From Carnimonas bestiolae (GTDB lineage: Bacteria > Pseudomonadota > Gammaproteobacteria > Pseudomonadales > Halomonadaceae): a DNA stretch of 64,000 bases. The stretch lies in the NCBI RefSeq assembly GCF_051251125.1, contig NZ_JBPCZL010000003.1; one strand, written 5' to 3'. The stretch's first letter is position 1. Each line of letters begins with the position of its first letter. Shown piece after piece: positions 51,723 through 61,367 of the stretch. The notes under the pieces are model-generated. The model was given only the letters and a program-made list of their open reading frames with translations. It had not been told where the DNA came from and ran no database searches. The position numbers and the translations under genes are program-made.

Positions 51723-52142
51723 ATGGCTCCCCCACCACGGCCCCGGTGCCATCTGAACGGTGCAGCGTCGGCTCGGGCATGAATATGGCTGGCGCTGCAC
51801 GCCAGCAGAACAAGCCCTGGACTTCTGTATCGAGCGCGATCACTTGCCAGATCGAACCACGGAATGCGAACAATGAACGCCGCACTGCAGCCCCTTCAAC
51901 AGACAGCGCGGCAGCCCTTAAGAGACTAGCCACAAGATGGACGGGATGCCCTTATGCAAAAGGATGATGGGCAGTGATCGTGATTGTTCGGGGGGAAGGC
52001 GTGGTATGCAGGCTTTTAAGCTTAAAGAAATATTGTTTTGGCTATCGCCTGCATAGTTATAAGAAAATACTATCGCATTGAGGGTTTAGATAGCATCTGA
52101 TCGCTAAAATTAAATTCCACTCTTTCAACAGGGATAGCGATC
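51723..52142. other. Divergent region between cobB and the catalase gene
   Basis: 420 bases. Contains the OxyR-like half site at 52042-52056. No gene is supported. Confidence 0.4.
52042..52056. promoter_or_regulatory. Possible OxyR half-site upstream of catalase
   Basis: CTAT, 7 bases, ATAG, the central part of the OxyR pattern (ATAG-n7-CTAT-n7-ATAG-n7-CTAT). The outer elements do not match at the right distance. ~90 bases before the start codon. Confidence 0.3.
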
Positions 52143-53699
52143 ATGCCAAACGCGGCTATTTTACGCCGATCGATGCTGGCTGCCGCAGTGAGTCTGGTAC
52201 TCAGCGGCACAGCGCAAGCGGCCACCATTACTACCGATGCGGGCGCGCCGGTAGGTGATAACGATAATTCTCAAACCGCCGGCCCTAATGGCCCCACCTT
52301 GTTGGAAGACTCGCATTTGATCGAAAAGCTTCAGCGCTTCGACCGCGAACGTATTCCTGAACGTGTCGTGCACGCACGCGGCACCGGTGCCTTCGGTTAC
52401 TTCACACCGAGCGCTGATATCTCATCACTGACCAAAGCACAGGTGTTTACGCCTGGTGCCAAAACGCCGGTATTCGTGCGCTTCTCAACGGTAATGGGCT
52501 ATCGCGGCTCGCCTGAGCAGGCGCGTGACCCACGCGGCTTCGCGACCAAGTTCTATACCAAGCAGGGTAACTGGGATCTGGTAGGCATTAACTGGCCGAT
52601 TTTCTTTATTCGCGATGCGATCAAGTTCCCCGACTTCGTGCATGCCAACAAGCCCAGCGCGGTGACCGGCGTTCAGGATCCCAACCTGCAGTTCGACTTC
52701 TTCGCGCATACGCCTGAAGCCACCAACATGCTGACGCACCTTTACACCACTGAGGGAATGCCCGATTCCTATCGCCATATGGATGGCTGGGGCGTGCATG
52801 CCTTCAAAATGGTGAACGCCAAAGGTGAAGTGCATTACGTCAAATTCCACTGGAAATCCCAGCAGGGTATCCATGGCATTCGCCCGCAGGACATTCCTGC
52901 ATCCATTGGCAAGGATTGGAACCTCAACACCGACGATCTGTACGCCAATATCAATAAGGGCAACTTCCCCAAATGGGACCTTTATATTCAGGTGCTGACG
53001 CCCAAGCAATTGGGACGCTTTAAGTTCAATGCGCTGGATGACACCAAGGTGTGGACCGATGTGCCCGAGCGCAAGATTGGCACCATGACCCTTAACAAGG
53101 TGCCGCATAACTACTTCGAAACCACCGAAGAATCGGCCTTCGCACCGTCGCGCATGGTACCGGGCATCGAACCGTCAGAAGATCGCATGCTGCAAGGCCG
53201 TCTGTTCGCTTACGCCGATGCGCAAATGTATCGCGTGGGAGCCAACTACCAGAGCCTGCCGATTAACCGCCCGATCGTGCCGGTTTCCAATGGCCAGCAG
53301 GATGGCGCAATGAACAGCGGTGATCGTCAAGGTGAAGCCAACTTCGATCCATCGACCATTGGCGATAATCACGCCAACCCGAGCGTCCGTCAGGTAGAAA
53401 CGCCGCTAAGCGGCACCACGCAGCAGCGCGCCATCGATAAGAAATATCCGTTCCTGCAGGCCGGTGAATACTACCGCTCACTGTCGGAGATGGATAAAAA
53501 CGATCTGATTACCGCGCTCTCCGGCGATCTGAGCAAGGTCAAGAACGACGCCGACAAGTACCAGATGCTGGCGTACTTCTATAAGGCTGACAGCCAATAT
53601 GGCAGCCGCTTGAGCTCGGCCACTCATAGCGACCTGGGACGCGTTAAGTCGATCGCCAGCAAGCTGGATGACAACTATTCAGACAGCGATCATCCCTAA
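52143..53699 (+). CDS. katB: Exported monofunctional catalase (KatB-like)
   Basis: 518 residues with a cleavable signal peptide (RSMLAAAVSLVLSGTAQA), so periplasmic. Small-subunit haem catalase: active-site His in PERVVHARGTGAFGYF, RFSTVMGYRGSPEQARDPRGFATKFYT, the distal Asn region (GINWPIFFIRDAIKFPDFVHANKP) and the proximal haem Tyr in GRLFAYADAQMYRVG. Dismutates H2O2 at the cell surface. The ankyrin gene 211 bases downstream resembles the katB-ankB pair of Pseudomonas aeruginosa. Confidence 0.93.
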   Translation: MPNAAILRRSMLAAAVSLVLSGTAQAATITTDAGAPVGDNDNSQTAGPNGPTLLEDSHLIEKLQRFDRERIPERVVHARGTGAFGYFTPSADISSLTKAQVFTPGAKTPVFVRFSTVMGYRGSPEQARDPRGFATKFYTKQGNWDLVGINWPIFFIRDAIKFPDFVHANKPSAVTGVQDPNLQFDFFAHTPEATNMLTHLYTTEGMPDSYRHMDGWGVHAFKMVNAKGEVHYVKFHWKSQQGIHGIRPQDIPASIGKDWNLNTDDLYANINKGNFPKWDLYIQVLTPKQLGRFKFNALDDTKVWTDVPERKIGTMTLNKVPHNYFETTEESAFAPSRMVPGIEPSEDRMLQGRLFAYADAQMYRVGANYQSLPINRPIVPVSNGQQDGAMNSGDRQGEANFDPSTIGDNHANPSVRQVETPLSGTTQQRAIDKKYPFLQAGEYYRSLSEMDKNDLITALSGDLSKVKNDADKYQMLAYFYKADSQYGSRLSSATHSDLGRVKSIASKLDDNYSDSDHP

Positions 53700-53909
53700 C
53701 AGACCGCTGGCCTGAATGGCGCCAAGCAGCGCGTGAATAACGCAAGGCCGTTCGGTATTCGCTTACCGGCGGCCTTGTTGCTTTCCCCGAGCCGCGCCCG
53801 ACGCGCACTTCGGCTTTCGAGCGGTATGAGCCCGGTGCAGACAGCGTCTACCGGCAGTCGGGAAGATCACGTGCTGACCTTTTTCATTCTCTCATTGCGA
53901 TACTCCACC

Positions 53910-54539
53910 ATGACCAGAAAAAAGAAGCTCACGCTCTCTGCGCTGATCATCGTCGTTATTGCGCTGATAGCGACCTACTTTCTATCACCACGGGTGAGGC
54001 TATGGATAACCCCCTTCGCGCCCCCCGATCATGGCAAGCAGGTCGATCTGCAAAAATACGACGGTGCCTGGTTCGATGCCGCCCGGATGGGCAGAATCGA
54101 TATTCTTAGCGCACTACACGACGCGGGTTATCCCCTCGACCGTCAAACCGGCGCCGGCTATACCGCCGTGATACTGGCGGCCTACGATGATCAGCCCAAG
54201 GCGCTGGATTGGCTGCTACACCAGGGTGCCAACGCTTGTTTGGGTGACAGCAATGGTAATACCGCTCTAATGGGGGCGCTCTACAAGGGCGAAAATGCCA
54301 TTGCCGAGCGCTTGCTGGATACCTCCTGCTCACTTGAGCAGCGCAACAACGCTGGAGAGACCGCCGTCGCCTTCGCCACTCTGTTTGGTCGCACTCAGTT
54401 GCTGACTGAGCTCGCCAAACGTGGTGCGGATCTCTCTGCCCGCGATGCACGTGGCGAAACGCCGAAGATGGTGGCCGCGCGTCAAGGCAACCAGCGCATG
54501 GTAGATGCACTTAACGCCCTACAGCACCCCGAGCACTAA
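53910..54539 (+). CDS. ankB: Ankyrin-repeat protein (AnkB-like)
   Basis: 209 residues. An N-terminal membrane anchor (LTLSALIIVVIALIATYFLS) is followed by about five ankyrin repeats, e.g. WFDAARMGRIDILSALHDAGYPLDRQ, GYTAVILAAYDDQPKALDWLLHQGAN and GETAVAFATLFGRTQLLTELAKRGADL. In P. aeruginosa AnkB is needed for full activity of the neighbouring periplasmic catalase, perhaps as a haem or folding scaffold. The start at 53910 (MTRKKKLTLS) is preferred to longer frames. Confidence 0.85.
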   Translation: MTRKKKLTLSALIIVVIALIATYFLSPRVRLWITPFAPPDHGKQVDLQKYDGAWFDAARMGRIDILSALHDAGYPLDRQTGAGYTAVILAAYDDQPKALDWLLHQGANACLGDSNGNTALMGALYKGENAIAERLLDTSCSLEQRNNAGETAVAFATLFGRTQLLTELAKRGADLSARDARGETPKMVAARQGNQRMVDALNALQHPEH

Positions 54540-54756
54540 CGACGCTACTGCGTGCATGGCACGCGATGCGGATTATCGCTGTCCGGCGCACCGGTGGGAC
54601 TGCTCTCGTGCAAAACAGCGCCGATGGATGACGTCAGCGCTGCTCAGCCTGTATGCTACGCAGCCTTATGAACGGGTGCCGCTGAGCGCATCAGTGCCCC
54701 CGTTAGCCATCTCGCCCTATTTTGCTTTTATCACTGTTGCGACCACGAGCTTTTGC

Positions 54757-55587
54757 ATGAACAGTCCCTCTGCGTTTTCCTCCGATTTCAACACGTCACC
54801 GCAGGATGACCGCGAGCTGCGCTTCGGTGGCATTCAGCGCTTACTCGGCCGGAGTACGCTGAAGGCACTGCAACAGGCGCATATTGCAGTGATTGGCGTG
54901 GGCGGTGTGGGCAGCTGGAGCGTTGAAGCATTGGCGCGCTCTGGGGTGGGCGAGCTGACCTTGATTGATCTGGACGACGTGTGCGTATCCAACATCAACC
55001 GCCAACTGCATGCCCTCGATGGCCAGATCGGTCGTCCCAAGGTGGAGGTACTGGCGGAGCGCGCGCGGTTGATTAATCCCACGCTTAAGGTGCACGCGGT
55101 AAGCGCGTTCATTACCCCGCACAATCTCGATCAGTTGCTCGGTGAAGAGATCGATCACGTGATCGATGCGATCGACTCGCTGGCGGCCAAAACCGCGCTG
55201 GTGGCGCACTGCAAGGCACGCGATATGGGGCTGACGGTCACCGGTGCAGCCGGCGGCCTGATCGATCCAACGCGCATTGCGCAGCGTGATCTGGCGCGTA
55301 CTGAGTACGATCCGCTGCTGGCCAAGCTACGCCGCAATCTGCGCAAGCAGCACGGCTTCCCGCGCGATCCTAAACGACGCTTTGGGATTACCTGCATCTG
55401 TTCCGATGAACAGCGCCGCTATCCTTCCAGCGATGGCGAGGTGTGCCACGCCAAGCCCGCCCCCGGCGAATCAACGCGGCTCGACTGCGCCTCCGGTTTT
55501 GGCGCAGCCACCTTCGTGACCGGCAGCTTCGGGTTTGCCGCAGCGGCGCACGCGGTATCATGCTTCTCTGCTACGGCATCCGCGTAG
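54757..55587 (+). CDS. tcdA: tRNA cyclic t6A37 synthase TcdA
   Basis: 276 residues, E1/ThiF-like ATPase. It dehydrates t6A37 to the cyclic form, with ATP. Motifs: IGVGGVGSWSVEALARSGVGELTLIDLDDVCVSNINRQ (nucleotide site and Arg), DAIDSLAAKTALVAHCK, and ADP-linked VTGAAGGLIDPT. The CSDEQRRYPSSDGEVCHAKP loop is partly ordered in homologues. ATG at 54757 matches family starts. Confidence 0.94.
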   Translation: MNSPSAFSSDFNTSPQDDRELRFGGIQRLLGRSTLKALQQAHIAVIGVGGVGSWSVEALARSGVGELTLIDLDDVCVSNINRQLHALDGQIGRPKVEVLAERARLINPTLKVHAVSAFITPHNLDQLLGEEIDHVIDAIDSLAAKTALVAHCKARDMGLTVTGAAGGLIDPTRIAQRDLARTEYDPLLAKLRRNLRKQHGFPRDPKRRFGITCICSDEQRRYPSSDGEVCHAKPAPGESTRLDCASGFGAATFVTGSFGFAAAAHAVSCFSATASA

Positions 55588-55679
55588 CCACTGATCCGCT
55601 ATCATCGTGGTGTGCCTGAACAGCGAATGATTGCAGCCGCTGGCCGCCGTTTTTCTTACCGCTCGCAGGAGCCATCGCT

Positions 55680-55910
55680 ATGACACAAGCGCCCGTTCGT
55701 GGCATCTATCGACACTACAAAGGCGCGCTCTATGAAGTGCTCGACTGCGCACGCCATAGCGAAAGCGAGGAGCAGCTGGTGGTCTATCGCGCGCTTTACG
55801 GTGATTACGGGCTGTGGTGTCGACCGCTAGCGATGTTTCTCGAGCAGATCGAGCGCGATGGCCAGACAGAGCCACGCTTCGCGCTGGTAAAGGCGTTCGC
55901 CGCGCAATAG
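55680..55910 (+). CDS. DUF1653 protein
   Basis: 76 residues. The whole protein is the DUF1653 module: GIYRHYKGALYEVLDCARHSE, LVVYRALYGDYGLWCRPLAMFLE, then a short tail. Function unknown; a small SH3-like beta domain is expected. A strong terminator follows. Confidence 0.9.
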   Translation: MTQAPVRGIYRHYKGALYEVLDCARHSESEEQLVVYRALYGDYGLWCRPLAMFLEQIERDGQTEPRFALVKAFAAQ

Positions 55911-55947
55911 CCGCCATGCGCTAAAAAACGGCTGCTGAGTGGAATCG

Positions 55948-55982
55948 AAAAGGCCGCGCCCTTGATAGGCGCGGCCTTTTTT
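55948..55982. terminator. Bidirectional terminator between DUF1653 and lptG
   Basis: 13-bp stem AAAAGGCCGCGCC / GGCGCGGCCTTTT, 7-base loop, T-tract on the plus strand and A-tract on the left. Confidence 0.9.
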
Positions 55983-56046
55983 GTCGCGAAAGGCATGCCC
56001 GAATGAACTGCCCCGCCGCCCATTAAACGATGATGATTGAGCGTCG

Positions 56047-57111
56047 CTAACCGTTTTTGCGTAACAGATAAAACGCGACCAGATAGCACGCGATAATCGG
56101 CAGCAGCACCGACCACAGCGGTGAAAACCCCAGCAGCACTGACGCCGGCGCGAGCAAGTCCTGCAGGTACTTCACACACAGCCCCACCACAATACCGATG
56201 AAGATGCGCGTGCCCGCTGTTTTAGTACGCAGCGGCCCAAACACAAAGGACGCCGCGACCAGCATCAGCCCAACAAAGGTCAACGGCTGGAACAGCTTCT
56301 GCCAGAAGAACAGCCATGCATCGTTGCTGCTAATACCCTGGCTGTCCTGATAGTGAGCGAACTCCCACAGACTGGTCAGCGGCTGAGTATCAAGATCCAT
56401 GATGGCCAACGCCAAAAAGCGCGGGTCGAAGCGCGTATCCCACTCTGCTGAATCGCTGTGCTGGGAAGTTGTACCGCCATCTTCAAAGCGCGTGGTATTG
56501 ATGTTTTCGAGGCGCCAGTGCTGCTCATGTTCATTCCACAGCGCGCGCTGGGCATAGCTGGCTTCGACCACGCGATTGTTCTGGTAGCGATAACGCGCTA
56601 CGCCAATCAGCGTGTTGTTCGAGGTGATGGCACCAAACTTGTAGAAGGTGTCGCCCTCAATTTGCCAACTGCCTTTGCCCAACGCCTGAGCATCGTTTTG
56701 CAAACGCTCGGCACGATAGGTTTCCGCCGCTTGCTCGGTATGCGGCACCACCCATTGTCCGATGGCCATCATCAGCACAATCACCACTACCAATGGTTTC
56801 AGAACCGCGATAATCAGACGCGTAATCGAGCTACCCGCCGCGCGCATTGCGGTTAGCTCGTTAGCGCCCGCCATCGACCCTAGCCCCAGCAAACCGCCCA
56901 GTAGTACTGCCAGCGGCGCGTACTCATAGATACGCCACGGCAAGCGCATCAGTTGGAAGGCAATCAGCTGTATAAAGCCGTAATCGCCGGAAATATCGTC
57001 GACCGACCCCAATAAGCCAATCGAAAAATCCAGCGCAAGCAGCGTGAATTCGACGATGAGCATGGCCGCCAGTACCGTGCGCGCGACATAGCGATCAAAC
57101 AACGAAAACAT
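56047..57111 (-). CDS. lptG: LPS export permease LptG
   Basis: 354 residues, YjgP/YjgQ family with six membrane segments and a large periplasmic beta-jellyroll. MFSLFDRYVARTVLAAMLIVEF at the start and AASFVFGPLRTKTAGTRIFIGIVVGL at the C-terminal membrane block are typical. With LptF and the LptB ATPase it extracts LPS from the inner membrane. Start and lptF stop overlap by one base (TAATG). Confidence 0.94.
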   Translation of the reverse strand: MFSLFDRYVARTVLAAMLIVEFTLLALDFSIGLLGSVDDISGDYGFIQLIAFQLMRLPWRIYEYAPLAVLLGGLLGLGSMAGANELTAMRAAGSSITRLIIAVLKPLVVVIVLMMAIGQWVVPHTEQAAETYRAERLQNDAQALGKGSWQIEGDTFYKFGAITSNNTLIGVARYRYQNNRVVEASYAQRALWNEHEQHWRLENINTTRFEDGGTTSQHSDSAEWDTRFDPRFLALAIMDLDTQPLTSLWEFAHYQDSQGISSNDAWLFFWQKLFQPLTFVGLMLVAASFVFGPLRTKTAGTRIFIGIVVGLCVKYLQDLLAPASVLLGFSPLWSVLLPIIACYLVAFYLLRKNG

Positions 57112-58181
57112 TAGCGCGCCCCCCGCTGTCCAAAGGTCTGCTGCAACAGCCACAAACCGATTAGCAAGAACAGCACGTGCACCGGCCACACGCCTATCCA
57201 ATCAGGCATTCGCCCCTCTTTGACCATATTAGACACGGCAATCAACGCACTCAGGTAGATAACGTGCAGCACAATGGCGGGCAGCAGCTTGGCGAAGCGA
57301 CCGTGGCGCGGATTCACCTTCGACAGCGACATCGCCAACAGCGCCAGCACAGGAATCATTAGCGGCAGACTGAGGCGGAACTGCAGCTCACCGAGCGCCT
57401 GCTCGCCACCTTCACGCCACAGCTGCGGCGAAGACTGCATGGTGACCGCATCGAAGTTAGCGCGCGAGTTGGCAGTGCGCAGCAGGAAGGCGTAGCTGGC
57501 AAACTTCATTTCATCCGCCACTTTATCGCCCGCCACAATCGACTGACGGAAGCCATCGCGCAGCATCAGGTAGCGGTCACCGGTTTTCGGATTGGTGTAT
57601 TGCACCCCCAGATCGGCGCGAGTCAACACCGTAGGTTTGCCGGCCTGCTCTTCACTGATAAACACATGATGCATTTCAGTGTGATCACGATTGATCTCGC
57701 CAATATAGGCGGTGCGCCCCGAACCAATCGGCTGGAAACGTCCCGGCGTCAGAATGCTGAAGTCGAGCTGAGATTTTTGCTGATCGAGGGCCTGAGCGGT
57801 GGCCTTGGTAGCCGCAGGATTTAGCCACAGCGAACACAGCGCTACCGCTATCGCGGTGATCACCCCGGGCCAGAGAGAAATACCCAGCAATCGCGAGGGG
57901 CTGAACCCGCACGCCTGCAACACGGTCATTTCGCTATTAAGGTAGAGCTGACCGTAGGCCAGCAGGAAACCAAGAAAGAACGCCAACGGCAAAATCAGCT
58001 GAATGAAGCCAGGAAAGTGGAACAGCATCAGGTTGCCCACCAGTCTCACCGGCAGTTCGCCTGCAGCGGCGTCAGCAATGTAGCGAATAAAGCGACTGCC
58101 GGTGATCACCAGCAACAGCACCGCTGCCACCGCAATCATGGTGATCATGATTTCACGAATCAAATAGCGGAAAATAACCAA
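57111..58181 (-). CDS. lptF: LPS export permease LptF
   Basis: 356 residues, partner of LptG. The TTG start at 58181 (MVIFRYLIREIMITM) has GGAG seven bases upstream and matches E. coli LptF (MIIIRYLVRETL); a longer frame to 58208 lacks this support. Six membrane segments with the periplasmic domain between segments 3 and 4. Divergent from pepA, as in most gammaproteobacteria. Confidence 0.93.
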   Translation of the reverse strand: MVIFRYLIREIMITMIAVAAVLLLVITGSRFIRYIADAAAGELPVRLVGNLMLFHFPGFIQLILPLAFFLGFLLAYGQLYLNSEMTVLQACGFSPSRLLGISLWPGVITAIAVALCSLWLNPAATKATAQALDQQKSQLDFSILTPGRFQPIGSGRTAYIGEINRDHTEMHHVFISEEQAGKPTVLTRADLGVQYTNPKTGDRYLMLRDGFRQSIVAGDKVADEMKFASYAFLLRTANSRANFDAVTMQSSPQLWREGGEQALGELQFRLSLPLMIPVLALLAMSLSKVNPRHGRFAKLLPAIVLHVIYLSALIAVSNMVKEGRMPDWIGVWPVHVLFLLIGLWLLQQTFGQRGAR

Positions 58182-58460
58182 CGTGACTCTCCAAAAAGCG
58201 CCCGGCATTACCCATGGCAGCTAACAACTCTAAACACTTGATCATCAACGCCTGCGCCAGCGTTGAACTTGGCACCTGCTGATCTCGGCATTGACCATTA
58301 CCGCAAAAAATCGCGGCTTCCAACAGCCGTTGCGCCGCCGGATGCCTAGGGTACACTGTAGCAGTCACGCTGACGCTTGGCGCCTAGCCAGCCGCTCTAG
58401 CCAATGGGCTGCGGCTATCATACAACGCCCCGTCACCCCGCCTGCGCAACAGGAGCCACC

Positions 58461-59999
58461 ATGCAATTTTCCGCCAGCAGCGCTACTGCCACTGATGTTT
58501 CAACGCAATGCCTCGTGCTACCGGTATTCAAGCCGCACCAGCAAGCGCCTCGCCAAACGCCCGCGTTCGAAGGCGTGGACCAGGCGCTGGGGGGATTACT
58601 GCAACGCTTGCTCAGCAACGGCGACTTTTCCGCCGCCGCCGGCACCACCCTGCTACTGCCCGAACCCCAAGGCATTGCGGCGCAGCGACTGCTGCTGGTT
58701 GGCCTCGGTGACCCCGAAACATTCTCCGAGCCCGCGCTGCGCTCGGCGATATTAGCGGCCTTTAGCGCTGCTTCCAAGCTCACGATTGAAGATGTCGCTG
58801 CCGCCTTCACCGATCCGCTGCTGGAAGATCGTGAACCCGAGTGGCAAGCGCGCCTCTGCGCAGAAAACGCGGTCAAAGCCAGCTATCGCTATACCCACGG
58901 TAAAAGCACCGTCAACGAAGCCGTCACACTGGCGCGCGTTACCGTGCTGGCGGCAGAAGGCATCGACACCAGCCGCATCGATGAAAGCCTTGCGCTGGGC
59001 GCAGGGGTTGGCGAAGGCATCAACTTCGCGCGTGAACTCGGCAACCTTCCGGCTAACGTACTCACCCCGCGCCACTTGGCCGAACAGGCGGTAGCACTGG
59101 GTGACAACGGCGCGCTCAAGGTAACGGTGCTCGATGAAGATGAACTCGAAGCGCTGGGTGCTGGCGCGCTTCTGGCGGTTGGCAAGGGCAGCCGCGAGCC
59201 TTCCCGCTTGATTGTGCTCGAATATCAAGGGGCCGCCGCCGACCAGCCGCCGCACGTACTGGTGGGCAAGGGCATCACCTTCGATACCGGCGGTATTTCG
59301 ATCAAGCCCAGCGCCAATATGGATGAAATGCGTTACGACATGGGCGGTGCCGCCAGCGTGATGGGTACCTTCAAAACGCTGCTAGAGGTGAAACCCGCCA
59401 TCAACGTGGTCGGTATTATCGCCTCCGCCGAGAACATGCCCGATGGCAATGCGCTCAAACCCGGCGACGTCATTACCACGCTGAAAGGTCTGACTGTCGA
59501 AGTGCTGAACACCGATGCCGAAGGGCGGCTGGTGCTGTGCGACGCGCTCACCTACGCCGAGCGCTTCACGCCAGCCAGCGTGGTCGATATGGCCACCCTG
59601 ACCGGGGCCATGGTGATTGCGCTGGGTAGCGAAGCAAGCGGTGTCTTCTCCAACGACGACGGCCTTGCCGAAGAGCTGCTCGAAGCCGCCGACGAGTCCT
59701 GGGACCGCGCCTGGCAGCTCCCCATCTGGGACGAGTATCACAAACTGCTGGAGTCCAACTTCGCGGATCTCGCCAATATCAGCACACGCGGAGGCGGAGC
59801 GGGGTCGATTACCGCCGCGTGCTTCTTGTCGCGCTTCGCCGAGAACTATCGCTGGGCCCATCTCGACATTGCCGGCACTGCGTGGGACGGCAAGAACGGC
59901 GCTACCGGTCGGCCCGTAGGGCTACTTACCCAGTACCTGTTTGATCGCGAGGCAGAAGGCCTCGATGCCGACCAGCTTGGCCCGCTGGAGGAAGTGTAA
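58461..59999 (+). CDS. pepA: Leucyl aminopeptidase PepA
   Basis: 512 residues, M17 family. The C-terminal domain holds the two-metal site: ITFDTGGISIKPSANMDEMRYDMGGAASVMG (Lys and Asp ligands) and VLNTDAEGRLVLCDALTYAE (Asp and Glu ligands, catalytic Arg). Releases N-terminal amino acids; E. coli PepA also binds DNA. AGGAG sits six bases before the ATG. An SDR gene overlaps the stop (TAATG). Confidence 0.95.
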   Translation: MQFSASSATATDVSTQCLVLPVFKPHQQAPRQTPAFEGVDQALGGLLQRLLSNGDFSAAAGTTLLLPEPQGIAAQRLLLVGLGDPETFSEPALRSAILAAFSAASKLTIEDVAAAFTDPLLEDREPEWQARLCAENAVKASYRYTHGKSTVNEAVTLARVTVLAAEGIDTSRIDESLALGAGVGEGINFARELGNLPANVLTPRHLAEQAVALGDNGALKVTVLDEDELEALGAGALLAVGKGSREPSRLIVLEYQGAAADQPPHVLVGKGITFDTGGISIKPSANMDEMRYDMGGAASVMGTFKTLLEVKPAINVVGIIASAENMPDGNALKPGDVITTLKGLTVEVLNTDAEGRLVLCDALTYAERFTPASVVDMATLTGAMVIALGSEASGVFSNDDGLAEELLEAADESWDRAWQLPIWDEYHKLLESNFADLANISTRGGGAGSITAACFLSRFAENYRWAHLDIAGTAWDGKNGATGRPVGLLTQYLFDREAEGLDADQLGPLEEV

Positions 60000-60760
60000 T
60001 GACGGCGACCCAGTCAACACCGGTGATGCTGATTACTGGCGGCTCGCGCGGCATTGGTGCCGCCACTGCCCGGCTAGCCGCGCAGCGCGGCTATCGCGTG
60101 GTGATCAACTACCTGAGTCGTAGCGATGCAGCGCAGCAGTTGGTCAGCGAGATTGAGCAAGCGGGCGGCACGGCCGTAGCCGTACAGGCCGACGCCAGTG
60201 AAGAAGCGGGCATTCAGGCGCTGTTCGATGCCGTTGACCAGCAGTTCGGACGCCTCGACGTGCTGGTGAACAATGCCGGTATTGTCGATCAGGTCAGCCG
60301 CGTCGAAGCGCTCAGCTACGCCCGTATCGAGCGCATGATGCGCATTAACGTGGTCGGGCCTTTTATCTGCGCGCGCGAAGCGGTCAAACGCATGTCGACG
60401 CGCTTTGGCGGCCACGGCGGTGCCATTGTTAACGTTTCATCAGCAGCGGCCCACCGCGGCGGCGCTAATCAGTACGTTGATTACGCGGCGTCGAAGGGCG
60501 CGATCGATACCTTCAGTGAAGGGTTGGCAAAAGAAGTGGCCGCCGATGGCATTCGAGTCAATACCGTTCGGCCTGGCGTGATTCGTACCGAGATTCACGC
60601 CAGCGGCGGATTGCCCGACAAACCGGACAGCTCAGCCGCTAGCATTCCGCTGGGCCGCGCCGGAGAAGCCGAGGAAATTGCCAACGCGATTGTCTGGCTG
60701 GCTTCCGGCGAAGCCAGTTTTGCCACCGGCGCGGTGCTCGATGTCGACGGTGGTGTGTAG
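59999..60760 (+). CDS. Short-chain dehydrogenase/reductase (SDR)
   Basis: 253 residues, classical SDR. Cofactor motif TGGSRGIG at 14-21, the NNAG motif, the catalytic Ser in VNVSSAAAH and the YAASKGA pair near residue 162. Resembles 3-oxoacyl-ACP reductase/glucose-dehydrogenase-type enzymes; the substrate cannot be told. Lies between pepA and holC, which are normally adjacent, and overlaps pepA by one base. Confidence 0.9.
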   Translation: MTATQSTPVMLITGGSRGIGAATARLAAQRGYRVVINYLSRSDAAQQLVSEIEQAGGTAVAVQADASEEAGIQALFDAVDQQFGRLDVLVNNAGIVDQVSRVEALSYARIERMMRINVVGPFICAREAVKRMSTRFGGHGGAIVNVSSAAAHRGGANQYVDYAASKGAIDTFSEGLAKEVAADGIRVNTVRPGVIRTEIHASGGLPDKPDSSAASIPLGRAGEAEEIANAIVWLASGEASFATGAVLDVDGGV

Positions 60761-60766
60761 CGCAGC

Positions 60767-61204
60767 ATGACTCAGATCGACTTCTACGTGTTGCCCGACA
60801 CCACCCTCGATGCGCGCATCACCTTCGCCTGTCGTTTGGCTGAAACCATCAACCATAAAGGCTACCGGCTGCATCTACATGCCAACGATGAAGCCGCCGC
60901 TGGTGAGATAGATGCAGCGCTGTGGACCTTCAGGCCCGAGAGTTTCGTGCCTCACGCGCTGCTGGGCAGCGCCGATGAAGAGCACGCGGCCATCACCATC
61001 GGCTACAGCGAACCACCCTGCCCCGGAGCCGAAGTGCTGCTGAATCTGGCCGACGAAGTGCCCGATTGGTTTTCGCGTTTTGAGCGCATCGCTGAGATTA
61101 TCAATCAGCACCAGCAGGTGCTTACGGCCAAGCGCGCCAGCTGGAAAATGTACAAGGAGCGCGGCTATCCGGTGAAGGCACACCACCTGAAGGGGCAAGC
61201 CTGA
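60767..61204 (+). CDS. holC: DNA polymerase III chi subunit
   Basis: 145 residues, as in E. coli HolC. Links the clamp loader to SSB. Features: QIDFYVLPDTTLDARITFACRLAETINHKGYRLHLHANDE, LWTFRPESFVPHALLG and RFERIAEIINQHQQVLTAKRASWKMYKERGYPVKAH. In relatives valS follows at once; here a reverse-oriented permease intervenes. Confidence 0.95.
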   Translation: MTQIDFYVLPDTTLDARITFACRLAETINHKGYRLHLHANDEAAAGEIDAALWTFRPESFVPHALLGSADEEHAAITIGYSEPPCPGAEVLLNLADEVPDWFSRFERIAEIINQHQQVLTAKRASWKMYKERGYPVKAHHLKGQA

Positions 61205-61306
61205 GCCGAACGCAATTCCTCTCTTGCTACTGGCGCAGTACCACCACACTTACCAAAGGCGCTGCGCCGCCCCTCTCGCTCATTAGCACTGAGCACACCA
61301 GCGAGC

Positions 61307-61342
61307 CCCGCGAGCGTCTCCACAGCGAGACGTTCGCGAGCC
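61307..61342. terminator. Hairpin between holC and the AI-2E permease
   Basis: 12-bp stem CGCGAGCGTCTC / GAGACGTTCGCG (one G-T) with a short loop; no T-tract. Lies between convergent genes. Confidence 0.4.
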
Positions 61343-61367
61343 GCGATCAGCCTCGCCGGTAGCGGCG

